A stretch of DNA of 64,000 nt from Pseudomonas soli. GTDB lineage: Bacteria > Pseudomonadota > Gammaproteobacteria > Pseudomonadales > Pseudomonadaceae. The notes under the pieces were generated by a model. It did no database searches, was not told where the DNA came from, and was given only the letters and a program-made list of their open reading frames with translations. The stretch covers positions 186,001 to 250,000 of the forward strand of contig NZ_FOEQ01000004.1 in assembly GCF_900110655.1 (NCBI RefSeq), read 5' to 3'. The position numbers and the translations under genes were made by a program. Below, piece after piece: positions 47,275-55,440 of this stretch (within the stretch, counting starts at the first letter, position 1; each line of letters begins with the position of its first letter).

Positions 47275-48153
47275 TTACAGCTCGCGGGCGACGCGGAAGC
47301 CGATCCAGTCGCCGCGCAGGGTGGAGCTGCGCTCGTTGCGGTTGCCCGAGCGCGAGAAGATCGGCGCCTCGGTGTAGTCGTTGCCGCGGATCACCCGGCG
47401 ATCCTCGCATTCGCTGCTGTTGGTCTGCGGGCTGCCGTCGGTGGGGGCGCTGGCGTAGCTGTCGACGTAGCAGTCGCGGGTCCATTCGTAGACATTGCCG
47501 TGGCCGTCGTAGACGCCAAAGGCATTGGGCGGGAAGCTGCCGACCGGCGAGGTGAAGGAGAAGCCGTCGGTAGGGCCGTAGGTATTGGCGTGCTTGGAGA
47601 TCTGGTACTTCTGCTCGTCGTTGTCATCGAGCGGGAAGGGGAACGGCCCGGTGCTGCCGCCACGCACGGCGTACTCGCGCTGGGATTCGCTGAGGACCTT
47701 GTAGACCTTGCCGGTCTTCTTCGACAGCCAACTGGCATAGGCCTCGGCTTCGTGGAAGTTCAGGCACACGGCGGGCTGGCGGTCGCCTTGCTGGTAGCGC
47801 GGCACGCCGGCGATGCACTCGCGGCCCGGACGGGTATCGCCGTTGGGCACCTTGTAGCCGGTGGCCTTGAGGTAGGCCTTCCACTCCCCGTTGGTGATCT
47901 GATATTGGCTCACGGCAAAGGCTTTTTTGAACGTGACCTGGTGCAACGGGCCTTCGTCGTCCTGGCGGCCCTTTTCGTCATCCGGGGTGCCCATCATGAA
48001 GCTGCCGGCGGGCAGCACCACCATTTCCGGGCAGGTCTTGGCGCAGTCGCGGAACACGCTGCCAGGTTTGTGCGCGGGCGCCGCGGCCAGGGCCGGCAGG
48101 CTGCAGGCGACCAGCAGGGCGGCCAGGGTGAGGCGGTTCAGGGGTGCGGTCAT
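47275..48153 (-). CDS. pvdO: PvdO-type pyoverdine maturation enzyme (FGE-sulfatase fold)
   Basis: The product has 292 residues with a signal peptide (about 1-24, ending LPALAA), giving periplasmic location. It has the formylglycine-generating-enzyme fold: EMVVLPAGSFMMGTPDDEKG at about 43-62, AVSQYQITNGEWKAYLKATG and the C-terminal GNVYEWTRDCYVD and RRVIRGNDYTEAP. PvdO is needed to oxidise dihydropyoverdine to the mature fluorescent chromophore. It is 119 bp upstream of pvdE on the same strand. pvdN, pvdM and pvdP, which usually follow in fluorescent pseudomonads, are not here; the DNA-repair gene xthA is next. The upstream region has only an imperfect PvdS box. Confidence 0.9.
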   Translation of the reverse strand: MTAPLNRLTLAALLVACSLPALAAAPAHKPGSVFRDCAKTCPEMVVLPAGSFMMGTPDDEKGRQDDEGPLHQVTFKKAFAVSQYQITNGEWKAYLKATGYKVPNGDTRPGRECIAGVPRYQQGDRQPAVCLNFHEAEAYASWLSKKTGKVYKVLSESQREYAVRGGSTGPFPFPLDDNDEQKYQISKHANTYGPTDGFSFTSPVGSFPPNAFGVYDGHGNVYEWTRDCYVDSYASAPTDGSPQTNSSECEDRRVIRGNDYTEAPIFSRSGNRNERSSTLRGDWIGFRVAREL

Positions 48154-48290
48154 GGGGAAGCCTTGTTCAGGGTTGCTGGGCAGACAGCGGGAGTTCGTGC
48201 TGTTGGACGAACTGAACGAGGCGATGTTTAAGGGGGATTTGTATCCAGGTGTGGTAGGGCTGCGCCTGTGAGCGCGCAGCCCGTACGCAA

Positions 48291-49103
48291 TCAACTCAGT
48301 TCAAGCCAGATCGGTGCATGATCCGAAGGCTTTTCCATCCCGCGCAGCTCATAGTCGACCCCGGCGGCCCTGACCCGCGGCAGCAGCCCATGGGAGGCCA
48401 TGATCAGGTCGATGCGCAGGCCGCGCTTGGGCTCGTCCTCGAAACCGCGGCTGCGGTAGTCGAACCAGCTGAAACGGTCGGCCACGTCAGGGTACAGGTG
48501 GCGGAAGCTGTCGACCAGGCCCCAGCCCTTGAGACGCTCCATCCACTCGCGCTCTTCGGGCAGGAAGCTGCACTTGCCGGTCTTCAGCCAGCGCTTGGCG
48601 TTGTCCGGGCCAATGCCGATATCACAGTCCTGGGGCGAGATGTTCAGGTCACCCATCACCACCACAGGCTGGTCGTTCTTGAACTGCCCTTCGAGCAGGG
48701 CCTGCAGGTCGCTGTAGAAGCGCTGCTTGGCCGGGAACTTGGTGGGGTGGTCGCGGCTTTCGCCTTGGGGGAAGTAGCCGTTCATGATGGTGATCGGCGT
48801 ACCGTCGGCATCGGCGAAGGTGCCCCAGATGAAGCGGCGCTGGGCGTCCTCCTCGTCACTGGCGAAGCCCTTGGACAGCGACAGCGGTTTTTCCCGCGAG
48901 AGCAGGGCGACGCCATAGTGGCCCTTCTGGCCGTGGTAGTGCACGTGGTAGCCGAGTGCCTCGACGTCGGCCAACGGGAACTGATCGTCGCTGACCTTGG
49001 TTTCCTGCAGGCCGATCACGTCCGGCTGGTGTTTGTCGATCAGCGCCGCCAGCTGGTGCGGGCGGGCGCGCAGGCCGTTGATGTTGAACGAGACGATCTT
49101 CAT
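48291..49103 (-). CDS. xthA: Exonuclease III (AP endonuclease)
   Basis: The product has 270 residues, standard XthA length. Catalytic segments are [19 protein letters not shown] at the N-terminus, VIGLQETK with the metal-binding Glu at residue 34, [21 protein letters not shown] and the C-terminal [10 protein letters not shown]. It cleaves DNA at abasic sites and degrades 3' ends in base-excision repair, acting in the cytoplasm. The ATG at 49101-49103 begins [13 protein letters not shown]; upstream extension is not credible. It is divergent from a GNAT gene across 163 bp in which I see no clear element. Confidence 0.96.
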   Translation of the reverse strand: MKIVSFNINGLRARPHQLAALIDKHQPDVIGLQETKVSDDQFPLADVEALGYHVHYHGQKGHYGVALLSREKPLSLSKGFASDEEDAQRRFIWGTFADADGTPITIMNGYFPQGESRDHPTKFPAKQRFYSDLQALLEGQFKNDQPVVVMGDLNISPQDCDIGIGPDNAKRWLKTGKCSFLPEEREWMERLKGWGLVDSFRHLYPDVADRFSWFDYRSRGFEDEPKRGLRIDLIMASHGLLPRVRAAGVDYELRGMEKPSDHAPIWLELS

Positions 49104-49266
49104 GGAAAGACGATCCTGGTAAAAGCCACGGATGCTAGCCGACATCGCCGGCCACGGCCAGCATGGCGCCGCGCGGCGGGCGCTGCTAACGTGCTGGAGG
49201 AGGTGAACCCAGCGCCGGAATCTGGTTCCAAGGCCCTGTACGCCCATTCCAGGAGGACTGCCCGCA

Positions 49267-49917
49267 ATGCCCGACGACATCGCCGCCCCGGCCCGGATCT
49301 GCCTGCTAGACGCCGGCTACGCCCGCGAGGCGCGTTCGCTGCTCTACCATGCCTACCGCCACGAACCGACCTTCGCCTGGCTGTTCGAGGCCCAGCGCCC
49401 CGGGTACGAGCGCCGCCTGCGGGTGATGGTGCGCGAGTGGGTGCGCCAGCACTTTTACCTGCAATTGCCGGCGATCGGCCTGTTGCTGGAGGATCGCCTG
49501 ATCGGCCTGGCGCTGATCGTGCCGCCGTTGCGCCGGCTGGGCGTGGCCGACAGCTGGGCCTGGCGCCTGCGCATGATCCTCGGCACCGGCCTGCGCTGCA
49601 CCCGCCGCTACCTGGATTACCAGGCCGCGCTGGCCGGGTGCCTGCCGGGGCACAAGGTGCATGTGCTGCCGCTGTTGGGCGTGCACCCGCAGTTCCAGGG
49701 CCAGCACTACGGCGAGCAACTGCTGCAGGCCGTGCATGACTGGTGCGCGGAAGACGCCGGTACCGACGGCGTGGTGCTGGACACCGGCAATGCGCATTAC
49801 CTGGCGTTCTACCAGCGCCAGGGTTATGAAGAGATCGGCGAGATCGCCGTGGGGCCAATCCGTGAGCGGGTGTTCTTCCACCCCAACCCGCGCTCGTCGA
49901 GGGTAGCGAACCTGTGA
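49267..49917 (+). CDS. GNAT-family N-acetyltransferase
   Basis: The product has 216 residues. The acetyl-CoA-binding loop is visible as [18 protein letters not shown] (about residues 135-152), followed by the C-terminal helix-strand [24 protein letters not shown]. The N-terminal half ([21 protein letters not shown]) follows a subgroup that acetylates small amines or peptides, and substrate cannot be predicted. It is close to, and in the same direction as, tamA (43 bp), so it might share its transcript, though no functional link is evident. Confidence 0.88.
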   Translation: MPDDIAAPARICLLDAGYAREARSLLYHAYRHEPTFAWLFEAQRPGYERRLRVMVREWVRQHFYLQLPAIGLLLEDRLIGLALIVPPLRRLGVADSWAWRLRMILGTGLRCTRRYLDYQAALAGCLPGHKVHVLPLLGVHPQFQGQHYGEQLLQAVHDWCAEDAGTDGVVLDTGNAHYLAFYQRQGYEEIGEIAVGPIRERVFFHPNPRSSRVANL

Positions 49918-49960
49918 CAGGCGTTTTCTGAAAGCCCCTTGGCCGTTGCGCTCTGGTAGC

Positions 49961-51712
49961 ATGCCGCGCATGACGTATTCAGGAAGACTTGGCTGGGGCC
50001 TGCTGTTGCTGGCCGCCAGCTCCATGGCATGGGCGCAGAGCGAATTGCTGGTACGGGTCAAACCCGCCAACAAGGCGCTCAAGTCCAATATCGAAGGGTA
50101 TATCGGCAGCCTGGGTGACCGCGACGAAGAGGCCTTGCAGCGCTTCAGCCGGGGCGCCGAGGAGCAGGCGCGCAAAGCGGCCCAGGCCCTGGGCTATTAC
50201 CAGGCGCGGGTCGAGACCGAGGTCAAGGCGCCGGCCGAAAAAGACAAACCACCACAACTGATCATCCAGGTCGAGCCCGGCGAGCCGATTCGGCTGCGCA
50301 ATGTGACCGTGCGCATCGAAGGGCCGGCCAGCGAACTCAGGGTGTTCCGCATTCCCGACAGCAAGGCGTTGCGCCCAGGCGAGCAGCTCAACCATGGCAC
50401 CTACGAGGATGCCAAGCGGCTGATCCAGAACCAGGCCTCGCGCTACGGCTTCTTCGCCGGGCGCTTCGAGCGCCAGCGCCTGGCGGTCGATCCGCAGGCC
50501 GGTGTGGCCGATATCGAGCTGGTCTACCAGAGCGGCCCGCGCTACCGCCTTGGCGCGGTGAGCTTTGGCGGCGATGCGCCGTTGGACAACGACCTGCTGC
50601 AGCGCATGGTGGGGTTCAAGCCCGGTACCCCGTACGACTCGGAACTGATCGCCGAGCTCAACAACGACCTGCAGTCCAGTGGCTACTTCGACAGCGTTCG
50701 GGTGGACGCAGCGCCCACCGCCGCAGTGGGCGAGGATATCCCCGTGGACGTCCACCTCGACACCCGCAAGCCACGCACCCTCGGCCTGGGCCTGGGTTTC
50801 TCCACCGACGTCGGGCCACGCGGCAAGGCCAACTGGACCCGCCACTGGGTCAACCCGCAAGGGCACAGCTACGGTTGGGAAACCGAGCTGTCGGCGCCCC
50901 GGCAGAACGTTGGCTTGTGGTACGACATCCCGCTGGATCCGCCGCTCACCGACAAGCTGCGCTTCGCCGGCGGCTACCAGAACGAAGAGATTTCCGGCAC
51001 CGACACCCTTAGCAAGCTGCTGACGGTCGGCCCGGAGTGGCACAGCAAGCTGCCCAGCGGCTGGCAGCGGGTGATTTCGCTCAAGTACCAGCGCGAGGAA
51101 TATCGCCTGGGCGACGACTCGGGGCTGAGCAACCTGCTGATGCCGGGCGTCAGCTTTTCCTACCTGCGCAGCGACAACCGCATCGACCCGCACAATGGCT
51201 ACCGCCTGCAGTTCGACCTGCAGGCGGCCAAGGAAGGCCTGGGCTCGGACACCAACCTGATCCACGGCAACGTGCTGCTCAAGGGCTTGACCACCCTGGG
51301 CCAGAACCATCGTTTCCTTGGCCGCGTGCAGTTCGGCGGCAGTGCCACCAATGGCTACCAGCAGAACATCCCGCCGTCACTGCGCTTCTTCGCCGGTGGC
51401 GACCAAAGCGTGCGCGGCTACGACTACCAGTCGCTGTCGCCGAAGAACAACCAGGGCGACCGCATCGGTGGGCGCTACCTGGTGGCCGGCAGCGCCGAGT
51501 ACCAGTACTCGATTGCCGAGAAATGGCGCCTGGCGACCTTCATCGACCAGGGCAATTCGTTCAACTCGCTGGAACTGCCCAGCCTCAAGACCGGCGTCGG
51601 CATCGGCGTGCGCTGGGTGTCGCCGGTGGGGCCGCTGCGCCTGGACCTGGCCCGCGCCCTGGATGACGACGGTGGTTTTCGTTTGCACTTCTCCATGGGG
51701 CCTGAGCTGTGA
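49961..51712 (+). CDS. tamA: TamA, outer-membrane assembly beta-barrel (BamA family)
   Basis: The product has 583 residues. A signal peptide (about 1-25, ending SSMAWAQ) is followed by three POTRA domains (about 30-265) and a C-terminal 16-strand Omp85 barrel (about 270-583) with typical TVGPEWHSKLPSG and FFAGGDQSVRGYDYQSL motifs (the latter the conserved L6 VRGY). It inserts autotransporters and other barrels into the outer membrane with TamB. Its stop overlaps the tamB GTG by 4 nt. The start could be the ATG at 49961 or 49970; neither has a strong ribosome site. Confidence 0.94.
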   Translation: MPRMTYSGRLGWGLLLLAASSMAWAQSELLVRVKPANKALKSNIEGYIGSLGDRDEEALQRFSRGAEEQARKAAQALGYYQARVETEVKAPAEKDKPPQLIIQVEPGEPIRLRNVTVRIEGPASELRVFRIPDSKALRPGEQLNHGTYEDAKRLIQNQASRYGFFAGRFERQRLAVDPQAGVADIELVYQSGPRYRLGAVSFGGDAPLDNDLLQRMVGFKPGTPYDSELIAELNNDLQSSGYFDSVRVDAAPTAAVGEDIPVDVHLDTRKPRTLGLGLGFSTDVGPRGKANWTRHWVNPQGHSYGWETELSAPRQNVGLWYDIPLDPPLTDKLRFAGGYQNEEISGTDTLSKLLTVGPEWHSKLPSGWQRVISLKYQREEYRLGDDSGLSNLLMPGVSFSYLRSDNRIDPHNGYRLQFDLQAAKEGLGSDTNLIHGNVLLKGLTTLGQNHRFLGRVQFGGSATNGYQQNIPPSLRFFAGGDQSVRGYDYQSLSPKNNQGDRIGGRYLVAGSAEYQYSIAEKWRLATFIDQGNSFNSLELPSLKTGVGIGVRWVSPVGPLRLDLARALDDDGGFRLHFSMGPEL

Positions 51713-54700
51713 CGCGTGTAGTCAAACCCATCCTGCTGGCATTGCTGGGCCTGCTGTTGCTGATCGTCCTGGCGTTGGGCCTGGTGCTGGGCACCCAGGG
51801 CGGCAGTCGTTGGGTGCTGAGCCTGGTGCCGGGGCTGCAAGTCAGCGATTTCTCCGGACGCCTCGGCGGCAGCTGGCAGGCCAGCCAACTGCGCTGGACG
51901 GCGGGCGAAGACCGTGTCGAGGTGCAGGCCCCGCAACTGGACTGGTCGCCAACCTGCCTGCTGCGCGCCACCTTGTGCGTCGAGCGTCTGCAGGCCGAGC
52001 GTATCGACATGGCCTTCGCCCCGGGCGAGGACAAGCCCGATGGCGGCCCGCTGCAACTGCCGGCGCTGAATCTGCCGTTGGCCATCGAGCTGGGCGAGGT
52101 CAAGCTGGGCCAACTGCGCCTGGATGGCAGCGACCTGCTGGGCGACCTCAGCCTGGCCGCGCACTGGACCGCGAGCGGGCTGCGCGTGGATAGCCTGCAA
52201 CTGCGCCGCGACGACCTGCGCCTGGACGTGCAGGGCGACCTGGTACCCCAGGGCGACTGGCCGCTGCAGCTGCAAGGCACGCTGCAACTGCCGGCGGTCG
52301 ATGGCAAACCCTGGCAACTGGCCTTGAGCGCCAAGGGCGAGTTGCAGAAATCCCTTGCCATCGATGCCACCAGCAGTGGCTACCTGGACGCACGCCTGAG
52401 CGGTGAGCTGCAGGCCCTGGCTGAGCACCTGCCGGCCCACCTGAGCATTCGCGCGGACAGTTTCAAGCCCGCAGCCGAGCTGCCCGACACCCTGCAACTC
52501 GACCAGCTGCGGCTCGATGCCCAGGGTGATTTGCTCAAGGGTTATCAGCTGTCCGGCTCGGCCACGCTGCCCGCCGAGCAAGGGCCGATCGGCCTGGTGC
52601 TGGCCGGCAAGGTCGATGCCAAGGGCGCCCGGCTCGACGCTCTGGACCTGAACGCCAGCGACCAGCAGCGCCTCAAGCTGCAGGCCAGCGCCGACTGGCA
52701 GCAGGGCCTGAGCGCCGATGCCAGCCTCGACTGGCTGGACTTCCCCTGGTTGCGCTTGTACCCGCTGGAGACGGCGCCCCAGGTCACGCTCAAGCGCTTG
52801 AACGCCCAGGTGCAGTACCGCGACGGCAGCTACAAGGGGGTGTTCAACGGCGACCTGGATGGCCCGGCCGGCGCCTTCAGCCTGGCCAGCCCGTTCGACG
52901 GCGACCTGGGCCAGGTACGCCTGCCGCAGCTGGTGCTCAATGCCGGGCAGGGCAAGGCCGCCGGCAGTGTCGCCCTGCGTTTTGCCGACACCCTGGCCTG
53001 GGATGTCGACCTGCAACTGTCGGCCCTGGACCCGGCCTACTGGCTGGCGAAGCTGCCCGGCACCCTGGCCGGCCCGCTGCGCAGCCAGGGCGAATTGAAG
53101 CACGAGCAACTGACGCTCAAGGCTCAGTTGGACCTCAAAGGGCGCCTGCGCGGCCAGCCGGCGCTGGTCAAGGTCGACGCCGAAGGCGCGGGCGAGCGTT
53201 GGACCCTGGGCAGCCTGGCGGTGCAGCTGGGCGACAACCGCATCAATGGCAGCGCCAGCGTACAGCAACGCCTTGCCGGACGTGTCGACCTCGACCTGCC
53301 GCGCCTGGGCCAGCTCTGGCCGCAACTGCAAGGGCAGGCCAAGGGGCGCCTGGACCTGGCCGGCACCCTGGCCGCGCCGCAAGGCACCCTGACTCTGCAG
53401 GGGCAACAGCTGGGCCAGGCGGACAACCGCGTGCAGCGGCTGGACCTGGATGCCCGGCTGGACAATGCCCAGCGCGGCCAGGTGACGCTCAAGGCCGGCG
53501 GTATCCGGGTGGGTGATACCTCCCTGGGCAGCCTTGATGTGCAAGGCAAGGGCGATCTTCGCCAGCAGGCCGCCACCCTGGCCCTCGACGGCCCGCAACT
53601 CAAGCTTGACCTGGCGCTGGATGGCGCCCTGGCCAAGGGCGACTGGCGCGGTCGCCTGGCGAGCGGGCGCATCCAGGCCGGAGGCCAGGACTGGCAGTTG
53701 CAGGCGCCGGCGCGCCTGCAGCGTCTGGCCAGCGGCCAGCTCGATTTCGGCGCCCATTGCTGGCGCTCCGGCCAGGCCAGCCTGTGCGGCGAGGACCAGC
53801 GCTTGGCGCCGGAGCCGCGCCTGCGCTACCACCTCAAGCAGTTCCCGCTGGACAGTCTGGCGCAGTGGTTGCCCAAGGACTTTGCCTGGCAGGGCCTGCT
53901 CAACGCCGACATCAACCTCGACATCCCGGCCAGCGGGCCCAAGGGCAGCATCCGCGTCGATGCCGGCGGCGGCACCTTGCGGGTACGCGACAAGGACCGC
54001 TGGGTCGACTTCCCCTATCAGGTGCTGCGCCTGGACAGCACCCTGGCGCCACGCCGGGTCGACACCCGCCTGGACTTCCGTGGCGAGCGCCTGGGTGAGC
54101 TGAATGTCAACACCCGCCTTGATCCGCTGGGCCGCAACAAGCCGTTGTCCGGTGATTTCCGCCTGGCCGGGCTTGAGCTGTCGGTCATTCGGCCGTTCCT
54201 GCCGATGGTCGAGCGCCTGACTGGCCAGCTCAACGGCAGCGGGCGTCTGTCCGGCAGCCTGATTGCGCCCCAGGTCAATGGCAGCCTGGCCTTGAGCGGT
54301 GGCGAGGTCAGCGGCGCGGAGTTGCCGGTGAGCCTGGAGGGCCTGTCGCTGCAGGCGCTGATCGCCGGTGAGCAGGTGCAATTGAACGGCAACTGGCGCA
54401 GTGGCGCGGCAGGGCGTGGGCAACTGACCGGACACCTGACCTGGGGGCAGGCGCTGGGCATGGACCTGCGCCTGCAAGGCCAGCAGCTGCCGGTCAGCGT
54501 CGAGCCCTACGCGGCGCTGGAAATGGCGCCCGACCTGAGCATTCGCCTGCTGGACGACAAACTGGCGGTGACCGGCAAGGTGCAGGTGCCCAAGGGCAAG
54601 ATCACCGTGCGCGAGCTGCCGCCGTCGACGGTCAAGGTCTCGGACGACACGGTGATCGTTGGCCACCAGACCGAACAGGGCAAGCCGCCGGTGGCGGTGG

Positions 54701-55389
54701 CGGTGGCGATGGACATCGATGTCGATGTCGGCAGCGAAAAACTGTCGTTCAAGGGCTTCGGCCTGACCGCCAACCTGCTGGGGCACGTGCATATCGGCGA
54801 CAACCTCGACACCCGGGGCGAGCTCAGCCTGGCCGATGGGCGTTACCGCGCTTACGGGCAGAAGCTGACCATTCGCCGCGCGCGGCTGCTTTTCGCCGGT
54901 CCCATCGACCAGCCGTACCTGGATATCGAGGCGATCCGAAAGGTCGACGACGTGATCGCCGGTATTCGCCTGAGTGGCAGCGCCGAGCAGCCGACCACCA
55001 AGGTGTTCTCGGAGCCGGCGATGAGCCAGGAGCAGGCGTTGTCCTACCTGGTGCTGGGCCGGCCGCTGAACAGCTCCGGCGAGGACAGCAACATGCTTGC
55101 CGAAGCGGCGCTGGGGCTGGGCTTGATGGGCAGCGCCGGCCTGACCGGCGGCTTGGCTTCGAACCTGGGCATCGACGACTTCCAGCTTGACACCCAAGGT
55201 ACGGGCAACAAGACCAGCGTGGTGGCCAGCGGCAACCTCACCGAGCGCCTGAGCCTGCGCTACGGCGTAGGCGTGTTCGAGCCGGCCAACACCATCGCCT
55301 TGCGCTACAAGCTCAGCAAGAAGGTGTACCTGGAAGCCGCCAGCGGCCTGGCCAGCTCGCTGGATATCTTCTACAAGCGCGATTTCTGA
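51709..55389 (+). CDS. tamB: TamB, inner-membrane-anchored translocation/assembly protein
   Basis: The product has 1,226 residues. It starts with a signal anchor (about 6-28, ILLALLGLLLLIVLALGLVLG) and continues as a long repetitive beta-rich region (AsmA-like, bridging the periplasm). It ends with the DUF490 domain (about 900-1226; IRRARLLFAGPIDQPYLDIEA and VYLEAASGLASSLDIFYKRDF). It partners TamA in outer-membrane protein and lipid transport. A GTG start overlaps the tamA stop (GTGA). A palindromic terminator separates it from convergent lvaR. Confidence 0.94.
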   Translation: MTRVVKPILLALLGLLLLIVLALGLVLGTQGGSRWVLSLVPGLQVSDFSGRLGGSWQASQLRWTAGEDRVEVQAPQLDWSPTCLLRATLCVERLQAERIDMAFAPGEDKPDGGPLQLPALNLPLAIELGEVKLGQLRLDGSDLLGDLSLAAHWTASGLRVDSLQLRRDDLRLDVQGDLVPQGDWPLQLQGTLQLPAVDGKPWQLALSAKGELQKSLAIDATSSGYLDARLSGELQALAEHLPAHLSIRADSFKPAAELPDTLQLDQLRLDAQGDLLKGYQLSGSATLPAEQGPIGLVLAGKVDAKGARLDALDLNASDQQRLKLQASADWQQGLSADASLDWLDFPWLRLYPLETAPQVTLKRLNAQVQYRDGSYKGVFNGDLDGPAGAFSLASPFDGDLGQVRLPQLVLNAGQGKAAGSVALRFADTLAWDVDLQLSALDPAYWLAKLPGTLAGPLRSQGELKHEQLTLKAQLDLKGRLRGQPALVKVDAEGAGERWTLGSLAVQLGDNRINGSASVQQRLAGRVDLDLPRLGQLWPQLQGQAKGRLDLAGTLAAPQGTLTLQGQQLGQADNRVQRLDLDARLDNAQRGQVTLKAGGIRVGDTSLGSLDVQGKGDLRQQAATLALDGPQLKLDLALDGALAKGDWRGRLASGRIQAGGQDWQLQAPARLQRLASGQLDFGAHCWRSGQASLCGEDQRLAPEPRLRYHLKQFPLDSLAQWLPKDFAWQGLLNADINLDIPASGPKGSIRVDAGGGTLRVRDKDRWVDFPYQVLRLDSTLAPRRVDTRLDFRGERLGELNVNTRLDPLGRNKPLSGDFRLAGLELSVIRPFLPMVERLTGQLNGSGRLSGSLIAPQVNGSLALSGGEVSGAELPVSLEGLSLQALIAGEQVQLNGNWRSGAAGRGQLTGHLTWGQALGMDLRLQGQQLPVSVEPYAALEMAPDLSIRLLDDKLAVTGKVQVPKGKITVRELPPSTVKVSDDTVIVGHQTEQGKPPVAVAVAMDIDVDVGSEKLSFKGFGLTANLLGHVHIGDNLDTRGELSLADGRYRAYGQKLTIRRARLLFAGPIDQPYLDIEAIRKVDDVIAGIRLSGSAEQPTTKVFSEPAMSQEQALSYLVLGRPLNSSGEDSNMLAEAALGLGLMGSAGLTGGLASNLGIDDFQLDTQGTGNKTSVVASGNLTERLSLRYGVGVFEPANTIALRYKLSKKVYLEAASGLASSLDIFYKRDF

Positions 55390-55406
55390 TCTGTCCTTTA
55401 TCCGCC

Positions 55407-55424
55407 CCGGCCAGCGCTGGCCGG
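55407..55424. terminator. Palindromic hairpin between tamB and lvaR
   Basis: CCGGCCAGC (55407-55415) is followed directly by its reverse complement GCTGGCCGG (55416-55424). It lies between convergent stops (55389 and 55441), so it may end both transcripts. No strong T-run flanks it. Confidence 0.55.
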
Positions 55425-55440
55425 TGGCAGATGGCACGGC

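Noticed and set aside
51475..55437. A 1,320-codon minus-strand frame across tamB
   Set aside because: It mirrors tamB, has repetitive Gln/Ala/Gly content and no recognisable domain. It is a codon-bias artefact.
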